From Bodo saltans (lineage: Eukaryota > Euglenozoa > Kinetoplastea > Eubodonida > Bodonidae), in the NCBI GenBank assembly GCA_001460835.1, contig CYKH01001274.1:43984-80859 (forward strand): a DNA stretch of 36,876 bases, in the 5' to 3' direction. Of this stretch, positions 19,501-31,357 are shown one piece after another. Position numbers and translations under genes: made by a program. The notes under the pieces are model-generated. The model saw only the letters and a program-made list of their open reading frames with translations, searched no databases and was not told the DNA's origin. Positions within the stretch are counted from its first letter, which is position 1. Every line of letters starts with the position of its first letter.

Positions 19501-22500
19501 CTACCAAGGCCCACAGCCTCTGGTCAACGTCACCGTCTGGGGGACAAACCTGCCGACTGAGCAGCGCATTGTGTTGTACGGCACGAACCTCACTCAACAA
19601 GGCATGAACACGGAAGACTCGAATGTTGCAACATACATCAACGGCACCCGATGCCGCTCCACCTTTGTGACCAACGGCCAGATCAGCTGCTACATTGCCA
19701 AGGGCACGTACCATGCTGGCGACCTCCTCAATGTCACATTCTCCACTCCTCTTGGAAGTGGCTCGAATGTTGTTCTTCTCCTCCGACCATACCTCACGTC
19801 TGTTGACGCCTCGTCTGGCGGCTCCACCGGAGGCCTCCGTGTGACTCTTGTTGGCGGCCCAGTGGCCAACGGCTCATCGTCCGTGTCCATTTGCTCTGAC
19901 AGCACCGTTCGTGCTGGTGCACAGGCAGCTTCTGTCGCCTGCACCACCAGCGCCACCAGCGCCTCGTCCGTCGTTGTGACGCTTACAACGAACGGAGCGA
20001 CGTCGTTTGTCACGAGCAGCACGTCGCTCGTTGCCTCGACGCCAGCTGTTGTCGATGCTTCCCAACTTACCTTCGCGGTTGTCACCGGCCCAGTTCTTAG
20101 CGCTGTGACTCTTGGCGGAGCGTCGTTGGGCATTGACGGTACCGATATCCCCACGGATGCCACCGTCGTGCTCTCCTCCGGCACGTGCAATATTACAACA
20201 ATCAACAGCACTCGTATCAACTGCGACCTCGTTGGTGTTGCCCCTGGCCTCCAATCAGTCAACATTTACTCACCCACGATCGGCGCCGCTGCCACCAGCC
20301 TCCCGTTCACTGTATCCTTGACGCTTGTCTCTGCTACCCCCAGCTCTCTCGGCGTCGGCGGCTTCGTCGAGCTCGACCTGTTGGGCTCCGGCTTCGGTGC
20401 CGACGGTGATGGCTTGGACGTCGCTGTCACCATCAACAACGCGTCGATCTGCGTGTCTATTTACCGCATGGACTCGGTCCTCATCTGCACCACCGCCCCT
20501 GGCGAGTTGAATGGCAACGTTGTTGTCACGGTTGCTTCCGCTTCTGATGTCTGGTCTGTCACCAGCAGCTTCATCGTCGCCACGAACAGTGCCCTTGCGA
20601 TCCCAACAGTGACCGCCGTCTCCCCCGCTTCAGGCCTTGGCGCACAGACGTTGACCATCACCGGTACACTCTTATCGGCGGTCAACTACGTCGTCCTCGG
20701 TACCTCCCTCCCATGCGCGATTGTCTCTCAGACCTCGACCTCGCTCGTCTGCAGCATCGCCACTGGCTTCCCCGCTGGCCACTACATCGTCCGTGCCATC
20801 GACCCTAGCGTTGGCGCTTCTGTGAACACTGTTGCCTACAATGCCTTGCTTGACATGACATCCGTCGCACCCGGCCAAGGCCCCAAGGTTGGCGGTCAGC
20901 TGGTCACGATCTTCGGCACGGGCTTCAGCGCCACCGGCCACTCGGTTCTGCTCGGTGGCAACCCTTGCTCCGTCGCCAGCGCTACCACCACCTACTTGAC
21001 CTGCTACAGCTCTGCCCTCAACAACGACTTCACCACAGACTACGATGTGACCATCAACGTTGCGGACGACACCAACACGGAGGTCGATGCAACGTCCCAG
21101 TACACCTACACTGCTGCCCTCACTGCGGTGGTGTCGTCTGTCAGCCCAACGGAACTGAGTGCCGGTGGCCAGGAGCTGCTCACCATCAGCGGCTCCAACT
21201 TTGGCACTGACATTTCGTCTGTGTCCGTGAAGATTGGCAATTCAAGCTGCATCGTGCAGAGCCTCACCAACACCACCATCCAGTGCCGCACGACGCCAAC
21301 GTCACCCGTCAACGACGCACTTGTGTCGGTGACCATCGGTGATTCCGGTGCTGCCGCGTCTACCTCAACTGTCTCTCTCAAGTTTGCCATCACCTCGATT
21401 GTTGGCACCTCGGTGTTCAGCGTGGAGGGCGGCGCCGTTCTCACTCTTGCCGGTGAGGGTTTCTGGACCTTCAACGCCGGAGACTGGCAAGCCTCGTACT
21501 ACAACGTGACGCTTGACGGTTGGCTCGTCTGCAACATTCTTACCAGCTCGTGGGCCCAGCTCACCTGCCTGCTACCTCCCAGCCCCCGTGCCCTGACCAA
21601 GACACCGCCCCTTTCCAGCAGCTACATCATGCGCCCTGAGGCGACGATGGCCATTACGCTGCAGGGCAACTCGATTATTGCGACTGTTGCCGACGGCGTC
21701 GTGGTGCAGTACTCCCTGTCTGTCACCCCCACCATCACCAACGTGACCCTTAATAGTGCTACGACTGCCAAATATGGCAGTGTTGTCACCATCACTGGCA
21801 CATCCTTTGCATCGTCTGGCAACATCGTGACAGTGAACAACGCTTCCTGCTTCGTGCAATCCCAGAGCGCCACTTCCATTACTTGCGTTATGACTGCTGG
21901 CAACTACGGCCCCGGCTTTGTGCAAGTGACAGTTCCCGGCGTTGGTCTTGCCGCCACTGTTCGCACCTGCCCCAACGGCGGATTCCTGAATTGCAACGGT
22001 CAATGTCTCACCGATGACATGTGCCGCTACGACGCGTGGGGTGATGATACGTGCAGCGATCTTGCGATTGTGACCGTTGGCGACACCTTCTGTAACGCCA
22101 ACGGTGGTGCAGACTCGACCGACACGCCCTTCCTCACCGATGCAGGTGTTGTGTTTGACCTGAACTGCCCCATGTACAGTTGCGAAGGCAATGATTGCAA
22201 TTCCTCACTCTCCATTGGAGGGCACGGTGCGATCATCAGCTCCTGCGGTTCGGACCCCAACGGTTTCTTGATTGACTTCCGCGCTGAAGTCACGGCCATT
22301 ACTGGTGGAGTTGCGTCTAGCCTAGGTGGCGGCCTGAGCCTTACCATTTCTGGTAACTATCTCCCCGGCATCACGGCTGCGACGGTTCTCTTCGGTGGCG
22401 TGAACTGCGCCATCATCAGTGCCAACGGGAATGAAATTGTCTGCGTCACTGGCGCGTCGACCAATGGAACTGCCCTTAGCGTTGCGGTCTATGGGGGTGG

Positions 22501-25500
22501 CTACCTCGCCCAGTGCGCTGACGCGATCTGCAGCGGACTCTACAGCTACGACAACACGATTACTCCCACTATCAGCACCGGGACGTACACTGCGAGCAGC
22601 ACCTACCCGACAGTGACCCTCTCGGGAATGAACTTCCCTACCTCCTCCTCAGGTTTGTCGGTGTGGATCGGAACCACATCATGCCCCGTGTTTACCACCT
22701 CTGCCACTGAGGTTGTCTGCAACGCGTCTTTTGCCCTCGGCGCTGGATCCCAGTCGCTCGTTGTGAGCGTTGCAAGCGCCGGTTACGCCGTGGGTGCCTC
22801 CGCCGTTACGATTCCCCTCACCATCTTCTCCTACTCGCCCATCAACGGCAGTATGGCAGGTGGTACGATCTTGACGCTGTACGCAAGCGGTCTCACGAAC
22901 GTCTCCACTCTCACCGTTGGTGCTTGTGCTGCGACGATCACATCGCTCAACACTGCCACTGGTGTTCTTATTGCAACGACGGCTGCTTGTGGCAGCGCCT
23001 CCAACGCTGCTGTCGTCGTCAAGACTGGCTCAGTGACCACGACCGCCACGCAACGCTTCGCCCAGACCAGCACCTTCACGCCCACAGTCACCGGCACTGT
23101 GACGAATAACATTTTCACTCTGACCCTTGGCAACCTCGGCACGACATCTGCTGGAGCGATTTCCATCTTCGTGGACCAGTTGACCGCCAACTGCATTGTC
23201 TCAAGCTTCAACCTTCCCACCGTCTCTTGCGAGATGGAGGGCGGATACACTGCCGGCAGCTACAACCTGACGGTTTACGTCGCCCCTCGTGGTTACGCCA
23301 GTCGCACTGTCGCTACCCTTGTGGCCTCCTACGCCCTGTCGGTGACGTCTCTCAGCGCTAGCACTGGTCTGCGTGGCGGCAACCAAGCTCTCACCATCGG
23401 TGGTTCTGGGTTCGGCACCAACACCGCCAGCGTCTCCGTCAAGATTGGCAACGCCACTTGCACGGTCACCTCCGTCACTGCCACCTCGATTGGGTGCAAC
23501 ACTGGCTTCGCTGCTGCTGGCACCTACAACGTGGTGGTCAGCGTCCAGGCCGCCAATGCCGTGTCTTACCCCACTCCCGCGTCCTTCGCAAGCTTCACGT
23601 ATCAATCCGCATCACCGACCGTCACTTCTGTCTACCCCACCCGCGGCTCTACTGCTGGTGGTACGCTTCTCACTATCATGGGTACTGGGCTTACCAGTGC
23701 CTTCACTGTGAATGTCGCAGGACAGGTCTGCACTCAGTCTAGCGCTGAGCAAGTCGCGACGGCTGCCTCCGGTGGCGCAACACTCTACTGCACCACCGCT
23801 GCATACCAACCGATGTACAGCCCAGTCGCCATCCGTGTTATCCCCTCTGGTGGCCTTGGAGACGCCTTTAACGACGGCACCGTGACATACCAGTACATCG
23901 ACCTCTGGAGCCGCTGGACGACGTGGGGCAACTCACCCCCGCCTCAGTTCGGTGACAGCGCTGTGGTGAGCGAGGGGGATGTGGTCATGGTGGACTACTC
24001 CCCTCCACGCTTCTTCTTGATTATTGTCATGGGCACGATGCTGTTTGACGACACCACTGACATCACCGTCGAGTGCACGTACATCATGATCAACTACGGT
24101 CGGCTGATTGTCGGAACACCAGAGAAGCCCTACACGCACCACGCCGTGATCCGACTCTGGGGTGATCGTCTCACACCGGAGATCCCAGTTCACGGCTCTA
24201 AGGTCGTTGCCCTTCGACACGGCTCTATTGACATGCACGGCGTGAAGCGTCAACCCACGTGGACCCGCGTTGCAACCACCGCATATCAAGGCACCACGAC
24301 GATCTACGTCAACGGACCAGTGGATTGGCAAATTGGCGAGTTCATCGTCATTGCGCCCACTGACTTCGACCCCATGGAGGGCGAAACTCGCATGATCACC
24401 GGCGTCATCAACGGCGACACCGCCAACGTGACGCTTGTCCTGGAGGCCCCCCTCGACTACACTCACTGGGGTGTTCGTCAGTGCTTCGATGGTAATAATC
24501 TCTGCGTCGATGAAATCGCTGAAGTTGGCCTCCTTACTCGCAACATTGTTGTGGAGGGCGAGCCCAACTCACAGAATATTGGCTTTGCTGGAACTATGTT
24601 CCTCATGCCACTCGGACAAGATGCCTCGGCCTACTGCCGCCTCTCCTTCATTGAAGTTCGCAACGTTGGTCAGCAGTACATTGTTGGTCGCTACCCTGTC
24701 CACTTCCACGTGACCGGCGAGTCCTCCAACAGCTACGTCAACGGAACCTCCGTCCACGACTCCCTCAACCGTGCCTTCTCGATTCACGGTACCAGCAACA
24801 ACACCTACGTGGACAACGTCGCGTTCAACATCGCTGGCCACGCGTTTTTCATTGAGGACGGTAGCGAGCGCTACAACGTCATCAACCACAACCTCGTCAT
24901 CCAAGTCCTTGCCACGACATCTAACCTCAACACCGACATTACCCCCGCTGCCATCTGGGTGACTGCACCCATGAACTACATTGACAACAACGCAGTGTCC
25001 GGCAGTCAAACCTTCGGTATTTGGATCATGCCTTTCTCCCCATCGAGCACTGGCCCCACGTTCAACCTCTCCATCTGCCCGTACGGTCAGGCTCTCGGTA
25101 GCATGGACAACAACACTGCACACAGCAACTTGTGGCACGGCTTCCACGTCTTCCAGGTGTGGACTCCGTTCAAGAGGGAGTGCAGCAGCAGCAGCGGCGC
25201 CGCCCCTGCTGTCATCCGCAACTTCGTTGCCTACAAGAATCAGATTTGGGGTGCCGCCATGGGTAACTTGGAGATCGGTCGCGTTGGTGCCGTTGTCATG
25301 GACAACTTAACCTCCGCAGACAACGGCTTCCAAAACGCCGACGGTGCGTCGTTCTGGATCGAGCACATGCAGAACTTACCAAACATGTCCTGCGGTCTCC
25401 AGAACTCCCTGTTGATTGCACGAACCAACAACAACCCATACACTCGCAGCGCCTCCCGTCGTGGCGTCAACCTTCCTCAGGATGACAACTTCTTCGTGGA

Positions 25501-28500
25501 GAATGTGACGTTTGTCAACTTCGATCAAGAGAACTACGGTTTTGAGCCACAAGCGTGGGCACACTTCCGCTCCCTCTGCTTCCCCTATGGTTGGGAAGTC
25601 ATGATGCGTGGACTGCGATGGGTGAACAGCCCCAACCGTATCCTTTTCCGCTTCCAGCATCACGGTATTCTGAACGACGTCGACGGCACTCTTAGCGGCA
25701 CGGCTGGAGCCCAAGTGGTCCCGTACTCATTGATCAACAACGCACCCCAGTGCTCAAGCATCGGTTCGTTCTCTCCCATGTACCCTGGTCTCGTGTGCCC
25801 GAACAGCTACAAGATCCGTCGATTCGGTGTGTCGAGCAGCAATACCCCACAACTTGATCAGATCTGGCGCATTGACGGCCGCACGGAGCTCAACTACGCC
25901 ATTGACCGCGCCTACGTCTTCACCGCTCCCATAAACAAGGTGATTAACATCACATTCCAGACCACAGCAACACCCGATTGGTGGTGGAAGTGGGGAGGCG
26001 TGGCGTTCATGCAGCCCGGTGAAAAGGCACTGTTTGTGACAAAGTACCTTCAGTTCCCGTATCGCGCTGCGGTTGCCTTCAACGGCCTCGCCACCAACAC
26101 CACCTACTGGGGACGTGTGCCTCAGATCACCGACAATGTGAGTTCGTACGCATTCGACAACATCAGTGGCAACATCTCTGCGCTGCTGGTCTACCCAATC
26201 ACCGGCTTTACGGCAACGTCCAACCAGTGCCCCACGTGGGGCTGCGCAGTGGAAGTGGTCACGCAGACGTGGGAGAAGAAATGTTTCCACATCACCGACG
26301 CCAGCGGCTGGGGCACAAGCTCCGCCCCCTCGTCGACCACCGCAGCCGTTGTTCCCGCTGGTGTTCACTTCTGCCTGGGCTACAACGCAACCGTCGCCGC
26401 AGCATCCGAGCGCTTCATGGAGGAGCAGTCTGTCCCTCGCACGTGCACTGCCGCCAACCAAGTCACCACGTACAACTTCCAATCCCTCACTGTGTTTGGT
26501 GCCATCAGCTTGACGAACGCAAACTGCCCTTGCCAGGGCGGAAGCATTGTGATTAACATCGCAAAGTTCATCTACATCGTTGGCGGTGGGTTCCTCCTCG
26601 GAAACGAGACGCTACCCATCACTGACTGCACGGTGACGATTAACATGCTGCAAGTGGTGTGGACCGCGGCAGACCTGTCGACGTACCGCAACGGTATTTA
26701 TGGTTACCGTGCGTTGACGCTTGAGGCCGGACTTTTGAGCCTTCACGGAAACAAGCCCGAGCCGATCTTCGCACGCCTCTCCGCCACCGCCGCTGCAGGT
26801 TCTCGCACTCTTGTGTTGGAGTCTGCAGTCCAGTGGAGCGTTGGTGACACAATCGCCATCGCAGGAACCAACCGAGCTCAGAAGTACGCGACCCAGAGCA
26901 CCCGCATCGAACAGTCCGAGTATAACTACATCACTGCCATCTCCGCTGACAAGAAGACCCTCACCCTGCAGAATGCTCTCGCCTACTCTCACTACGGAGC
27001 AGGGCAACAGACCCTCAACGGCATCAGTTACAGCATCGGTGCCGAGGTGGCCGTTCTTTCCCGCACCATCACCATCGCTGGTGATACCGCCATTGCTGCG
27101 GTACCTCAGTACAACGCTGGTTGGAAGATGAACATTGGTTGCACTCCTCAGAACCGCGATGGATGCCAGCCCACTCAAGTCATGAGCGCGACACGTTGGG
27201 GTTTGGCCCAAGTCGAGGGTGTATTCATGAAGGACATTGGTCAGGGTAGCATGGACGACGGTGCCATCAACCTCGACGGCTTGACAGACGGCGTGAACAA
27301 CGCCAAGCTCAGCTACTTCCGCAACAACGCCTTCTGGAAGGCGTACAACACCCCTATCTTTGTGCGTGACACCACCACCGGCATCGAGATCTCCGGCAAC
27401 GTTGCCTATGACCTGTGGAACGACGGTATCAACGTCGCGTCTGCTGGCAACAACATCACCAGCAATTTGATGATCCGCATGATCAACACCGACCCTCTCT
27501 GCGAGCCAGCCGCTTACAACATCTTCTGGTCTTGCCGTAATGGTATGTACCGTATTCACGCTGGCAACACTGTCCAGAACAACATCGCTGCGTCCACCAT
27601 GACCGCTGGTTTCGTCACCGAAGGCGAGTTCTGCACCACATCTTCCAGCACCTGGAGCAACAACGTGGTCCACTCTGCCCGCGATGGTGTCCTGGTCGCC
27701 GACGCTCCAGCTGAGGGTACTTGGGGCTGGAGCACGTACTCCAGCCCAACGGACTGCCGCACCATTAGCGGTATTTTGTCCTACTGGAGCGCCGATCACG
27801 GTATTGTTGGCTGGGGCCCAACTGGCAACGTGACGGTGCAGAACTTTGTGTCCGTTGACGACCAGATCGGCACCTTTATCATGACGACCCAGAGCGGTCA
27901 GTTCCAAACGTACATCCCTGAGGTGAACTACTACAACATCACCTACTCCAACCGCTGGAACAACAACGACTTCAGCTGCCGCAGCAACTTCCTCGCCGTC
28001 CCCCAACCTTGCCGCAGCACCACCTTCAACACGAAGTTCTGGTGCGAATTCTTCACGAGTACGACCCAGGCAATGTTGGTCGGCAATGTGGGTGCGATGG
28101 AGACCATCTTCGCCTCCACCGCCCTGTCCATCGGCCCCACTCATGGTGAGCACAAGAACATGTGGGAAGAGCTCGACCAGTACTCTACCGTCGGAGGCCA
28201 CGCCACGTATCGCGACATTCACTTCGCCAACTACGACGGTATGACAACGTGCGGCTACCGCAACCTCGCCTTCTTCCAGAGCAGCCTGAGCAACGACACG
28301 TTCCATCAGCACACGTTCGCACGTGTGTCGTGGTCTAACGTCGCTGCAGACGGTAAAGTTTTCTTCTGGCGCACGTACGGCATCGTCAGCGCATGGCCCA
28401 CCGACATCCGCACCACAACCTACTGGCTCGACTTCAACAACTACATCCATGGCGCGTACTGGCCGGATAGCCCGAACAAGCAGCTGATCAACGATATCGA

Positions 28501-30343
28501 TGGCACCTTCACCCAGACCGGTTCTCGCTCCTCCATTGTTGCCTCCGAAACGCTCACGCGCACCTCGACGTTTGATCAGATCGGGTACGACGGCTTAGCG
28601 TTCACTGGTGGCAAGCTTGCCCAAGCTCGCACCGGATGCACGTGGCAGACCAACATGAACGGTTACATTTGTGACAGCACCTACAAGTGGCTTTCCCTCA
28701 ACCTGGACAGCCTCGCCGATGACCAGCTGACACGCCGCGCCGGACCTATCGTCATCTGCAAGGGTGACGGTATGGTGGCGGCCAACGGCGATCCGAACTG
28801 CCCTGGAGGTGCGATCGACTTTACCTCCGGGCCAGTCATGAAGGGCAAGACGCAACGCTCGACGCTTGACCGTCTGAGCCGCTGGCGTATGTGGGCAGAG
28901 GATGGCGGTAACTACACACTTGCCTTCCGCGGCTCGCCTCCCTCGTGGATCCGTCTGCAACTGCAAGACTACGAATACCTCGGCCAAGGCCAGAATGTTG
29001 GCATCAATATCAACCTACGCTACTTCGGACTCAACGCTAACAGTCGCGTCGGTGTGTACATCAACGGCAAGCGCATTACTTCCAACATCGGCTTTGCAGA
29101 TCCATGGAACATGGTTCCCGCCCAGCAATGGCCCAACAGCAGCGCCCCCGCAGGCACCCACTTCATGAACCTCGTGACGTACGGATCCGGAGTCAACATC
29201 AGCAAGAAGAATATCCTTTATCTGACCATCCGTCCGGGTGTGCTGATTGACCTCATTCAAGAGCCGGTGATTCAAGTAAACATGCAAGTGGCCATGACAA
29301 TTGATCAATTCTTTGATAAGAAGGACACCTTTGTCGCTGCCATGGCGTCCGTCCTTGGCATCGATGCTAGCCGTATCAAGATCACGAGCATCGTGGCTGG
29401 CACCACCCGTCGCCGTACCGGCAGCAGCGTGCAGGTCGGTTTTGAGATTGAGCAAGACCCCAACACCCTCACCACTCCCACCGACACCACCGGCAACTCT
29501 GTTGGTGGCGGTGTGCCAAGCACCAACACAGAGCTGACCAATCTTGTCTCGACACTCGACGTCCTCACCACGAACCCCAACGTGATTGCTCAGGCCGCCA
29601 ACGACCCCTCCATGGCTGTCTCCGGCGTCACTGCACAATCGATCAGCGTGACGAACTCGCGTCCTGCAGTCACGGTTGCCTCGGGCACGCCGTACCTCTC
29701 CCTTAATGTGACGACCCCCACAGGTGTGAACGACTTTAACGGAACAGAAGTGGCAAACTTGATCGCCAACTGGGTGGCGACGAACTTCAGCAGTGTCGGC
29801 AGCCCGTACAACACCACCGTCGCTGACGGCACCTTGGCTATCGGTAACATCTGGACGAACTCCACCACGAACGTGACGCAGTTCACCATCATGTTTACCT
29901 ACGACAACAACACCTACGGCTACGCAGCACTGAGGAACTTAGAGTACCAGTTCCTGCACGACTCCAACGCTGTACTCCCAGCGTACGGGGTGCAGGGGAT
30001 GGAGTTCGCCTCGAACAACTACGTCCCGGATACCGCCACGACCGCTCCAGGACCCTCACCGCCCGCTGCACTTACCGGCAGCGTCGAGAATATCACCAAG
30101 TTCGCCATCGGTATCGGCATCGGTGTCGCCATCGTGATGGTCATCGGTGGTGCTGGCTTGTACCACTTCCTCATTGTCCAGCCCAAACTGAAGCTGAAGA
30201 ATTTGGAAGAGGAGAAGGTGAAGCTACGAGAATTGATCGGCACCAAGAAGAAGAGCCCCAACGGAGGCCCCGGCCCCGCTGGGCACGTGAACAACTCTGG
30301 GGAGACGATGGTGATGTTCCCCCGTGCCGATGAAACGGCATAA
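13560..30343 (+). CDS. Giant fibrocystin-L (PKHD1L1)-like surface protein: TIG repeats, PA14, G8, beta-helix, one TM; frame split by tandem duplications
   Basis: A signal peptide (hydrophobic LLGLVSVAALLLVAAHA, residues 16-32) is followed by more than 20 IPT/TIG domains with the pattern V-x-x-I/V-x-P-x-x-G-S-x-x-G-G-x-x-V/L-T-I-x-G-x-G-F. A PA14 domain is inserted near 14490-14940. Two cysteine-rich inserts lie at about 15175-15325 and 21960-22215. Two lectin-like beta modules may lie at about 16980-17330 and 19060-19540. After the TIG array come a G8 domain (23906-24165), beta-helix repeats, a second G8-like region (26491-26765), more beta-helix, a membrane-proximal domain (about 29280-29460), a transmembrane helix (30101-30178) and a charged cytoplasmic tail. 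Many N-x-S/T sites fit an extracellular glycoprotein. As read, frame 0 stops at 16121 and the rest runs in frame 2 to the TAA at 30341-30343. Collapsing the 487-bp and 49-bp duplications gives one frame of 5415 residues. Codons are strongly C-ending, suggesting high expression. Family assignment rests on domain order. Confidence 0.9.
14490..14940 (+). other. PA14-like domain in the giant protein
   Basis: Begins near GYDLDLYFVGTIQYL. It carries the PA14 hallmark of a strand with FTGNHTFSLNGDDWFEMWL, where the DDW/G-D-D core stands for the usual D-D-G/A-x-x-x-W-I-D/N, and it ends with LVAGKTYWLRMFVKNGYG, matching the L-x-A-G-x-x-Y-x-I-x-I-x-Y pattern. PA14 domains bind carbohydrate or cell-surface ligands. 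Fibrocystins also carry one within the TIG array. Confidence 0.75.
15494..16467 (+). repeat. 487-bp tandem duplication inside the giant gene
   Basis: Copy 1 is 15494-15980 and copy 2 is 15981-16467. I find four substitutions between them, two single third-position changes and two in adjacent codons, and all are synonymous in the protein frame. The offset is not a multiple of three, so copy 2 is read in another frame and the upstream frame stops at 16121. Confidence 0.95.
16446..16543 (+). repeat. 49-bp exact tandem duplication inside the giant gene
   Basis: 16446-16494 is repeated without change at 16495-16543. Its length is one more than a multiple of three, so it shifts the frame again. 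Together with the 487-bp duplication the inserted length is 536 bases, exactly the frame difference between the 5' and 3' parts of the gene. Confidence 0.95.
17700..17993 (+). repeat. 147-bp exact in-frame tandem duplication (49 residues) in a TIG domain
   Basis: 17700-17846 is identical to 17847-17993. It duplicates the first part of a TIG domain (SVTPSSIPLGGGRVTIVGAG onward) in frame. The duplicate would leave a truncated TIG unit followed by a complete one. Confidence 0.95.
23906..24165 (+). other. G8 domain in the giant protein
   Basis: Opens with WSRWTTWGNSPPPQFGD, then the conserved G-D-x-V-x-V strand motif and a GRLIVG segment near the end, followed directly by a beta-helix region. 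G8 is known from fibrocystin, fibrocystin-L, CEMIP/KIAA1199 and TMEM2 and contains eight conserved glycines. A second, more divergent G8-like region lies at about 26491-26765, as expected for the two-G8 fibrocystin plan. Confidence 0.75.
30101..30178 (+). other. Single transmembrane helix of the giant protein
   Basis: About 26 residues, mostly Gly, Ile, Val and Ala, are followed by a Lys/Glu-rich cytoplasmic tail of about 55 residues. This gives a type I topology with almost all the protein outside the cell. Confidence 0.85.
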
Positions 30344-31357
30344 GGGGCGCCATCAGCGGCTCTCTTTTGTGTTTTTTTCTCTTTGCAAAAGAAAATTGGA
30401 GTGGATTTTTTCAACGAACACACTCCCCTTTGTTGATTTTGCTTTCTCACACTTCTCTCTCTCTCATCCCAAAGCCCCACCACTCTTTGTGAATTCTTAC
30501 CTCTTCTTGCCGCAAAGCGACTCCACAGAGCACACAAACCACAAGGCAATTCATCAATGAGTTGAATGTGGCAAGACCGAAATCAAAGAGCATCCTGAAT
30601 ACTACATTTGTGTGCGTGCTAAGCTTGGCCACAGATGTGCGCCATGTATGAAACGCTGTTGAAAACTTCTTAAAAAAGAAAACGAACAAGAAATGTGAAT
30701 AACAAAATGAAAAGACGTTCCCTTCCACCTACTATCTTGCCACCCCCTCAACGACAAAAATGAGAAAAGAAAATGAAGCGAGACGACGGCGACGATACAA
30801 CACATTTTTAGTTTCAATTTCCCCTCATGCTTGATTGACAAAAAAGTTGACAACATTCCCTGCACGCATGAACTGAACGGAAGACATAAAACATTGGGAT
30901 TGAGCTGACAGGATCAATAGCAAAACACACGAGATACGCGAGACGTTTGTTGAGGAGTTACGTGTGCTTGTGAAGGGATGCCTTCCTTACCGTTTCACTC
31001 AGATTTGTGCTGCCCCTGGGCCCTTTTTTGCAGAACAACCAGAGGCTTTCATTGGCCATCGTTGATGTAGGAGGGCTTTTTTGTGCGACGAAAATGAGAG
31101 GAAATGCTTGTGGGGCGAGGATAATTTCTGTGAGCCTCTAAATTTCACCACATTGTTTCAATTGTTGTGCGCGTTGTTGACCCCCTCACTTTCTCATCTA
31201 GGCTTCTGTTCGCCGTTTGTTTGGTTTATCGTGTACTCTCCTGCGAGAAGAAAAAAACACCTTATGAACACTTTACTTGTCGATTAAGCAAAGATGTCCT
31301 TTAATTCTACATCTGTCTGATACGTTTTGTGAAGAGAGGAGTTATTTTTTCTGAGTC
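30344..31357 (+). other. 1-kb spacer between the giant gene and the GAR-domain gene
   Basis: Non-coding and A/T-rich, with many short ORFs of no coding character. It should hold the 3' UTR of the giant gene and the splice acceptor of the next. No tRNA, snRNA or repeat was recognised. Confidence 0.5.
31013..31033 (+). promoter_or_regulatory. Candidate trans-splice acceptor for the GAR-domain gene
   Basis: A C/T-rich tract ending in six T is followed by G-CAG, with the AG at 31032-31033. This is the best pyrimidine-AG match in the spacer and would give a 5' UTR of about 324 bases. A second T run with an AG at 31354-31355 lies too close to the ATG to be convincing. Confidence 0.35.

Noticed and set aside
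18590-19714. 374-codon open frame on the minus strand
   Set aside because: Same antisense shadow of the TIG region; no start context or domain.
26612-28450. 612-codon open frame on the minus strand
   Set aside because: It lies fully inside the giant gene and comes from its C-ending codon bias, which removes stops from the antisense frame. Its translation is Val/Asp/Gly/His-rich with no domain, and the sense strand encodes clear beta-helix repeats.
30344-31357. Several 60-90 codon open frames in the spacer
   Set aside because: AT-rich, Phe/Ser/Lys-biased translations without coding character or conserved motifs; better read as UTRs.
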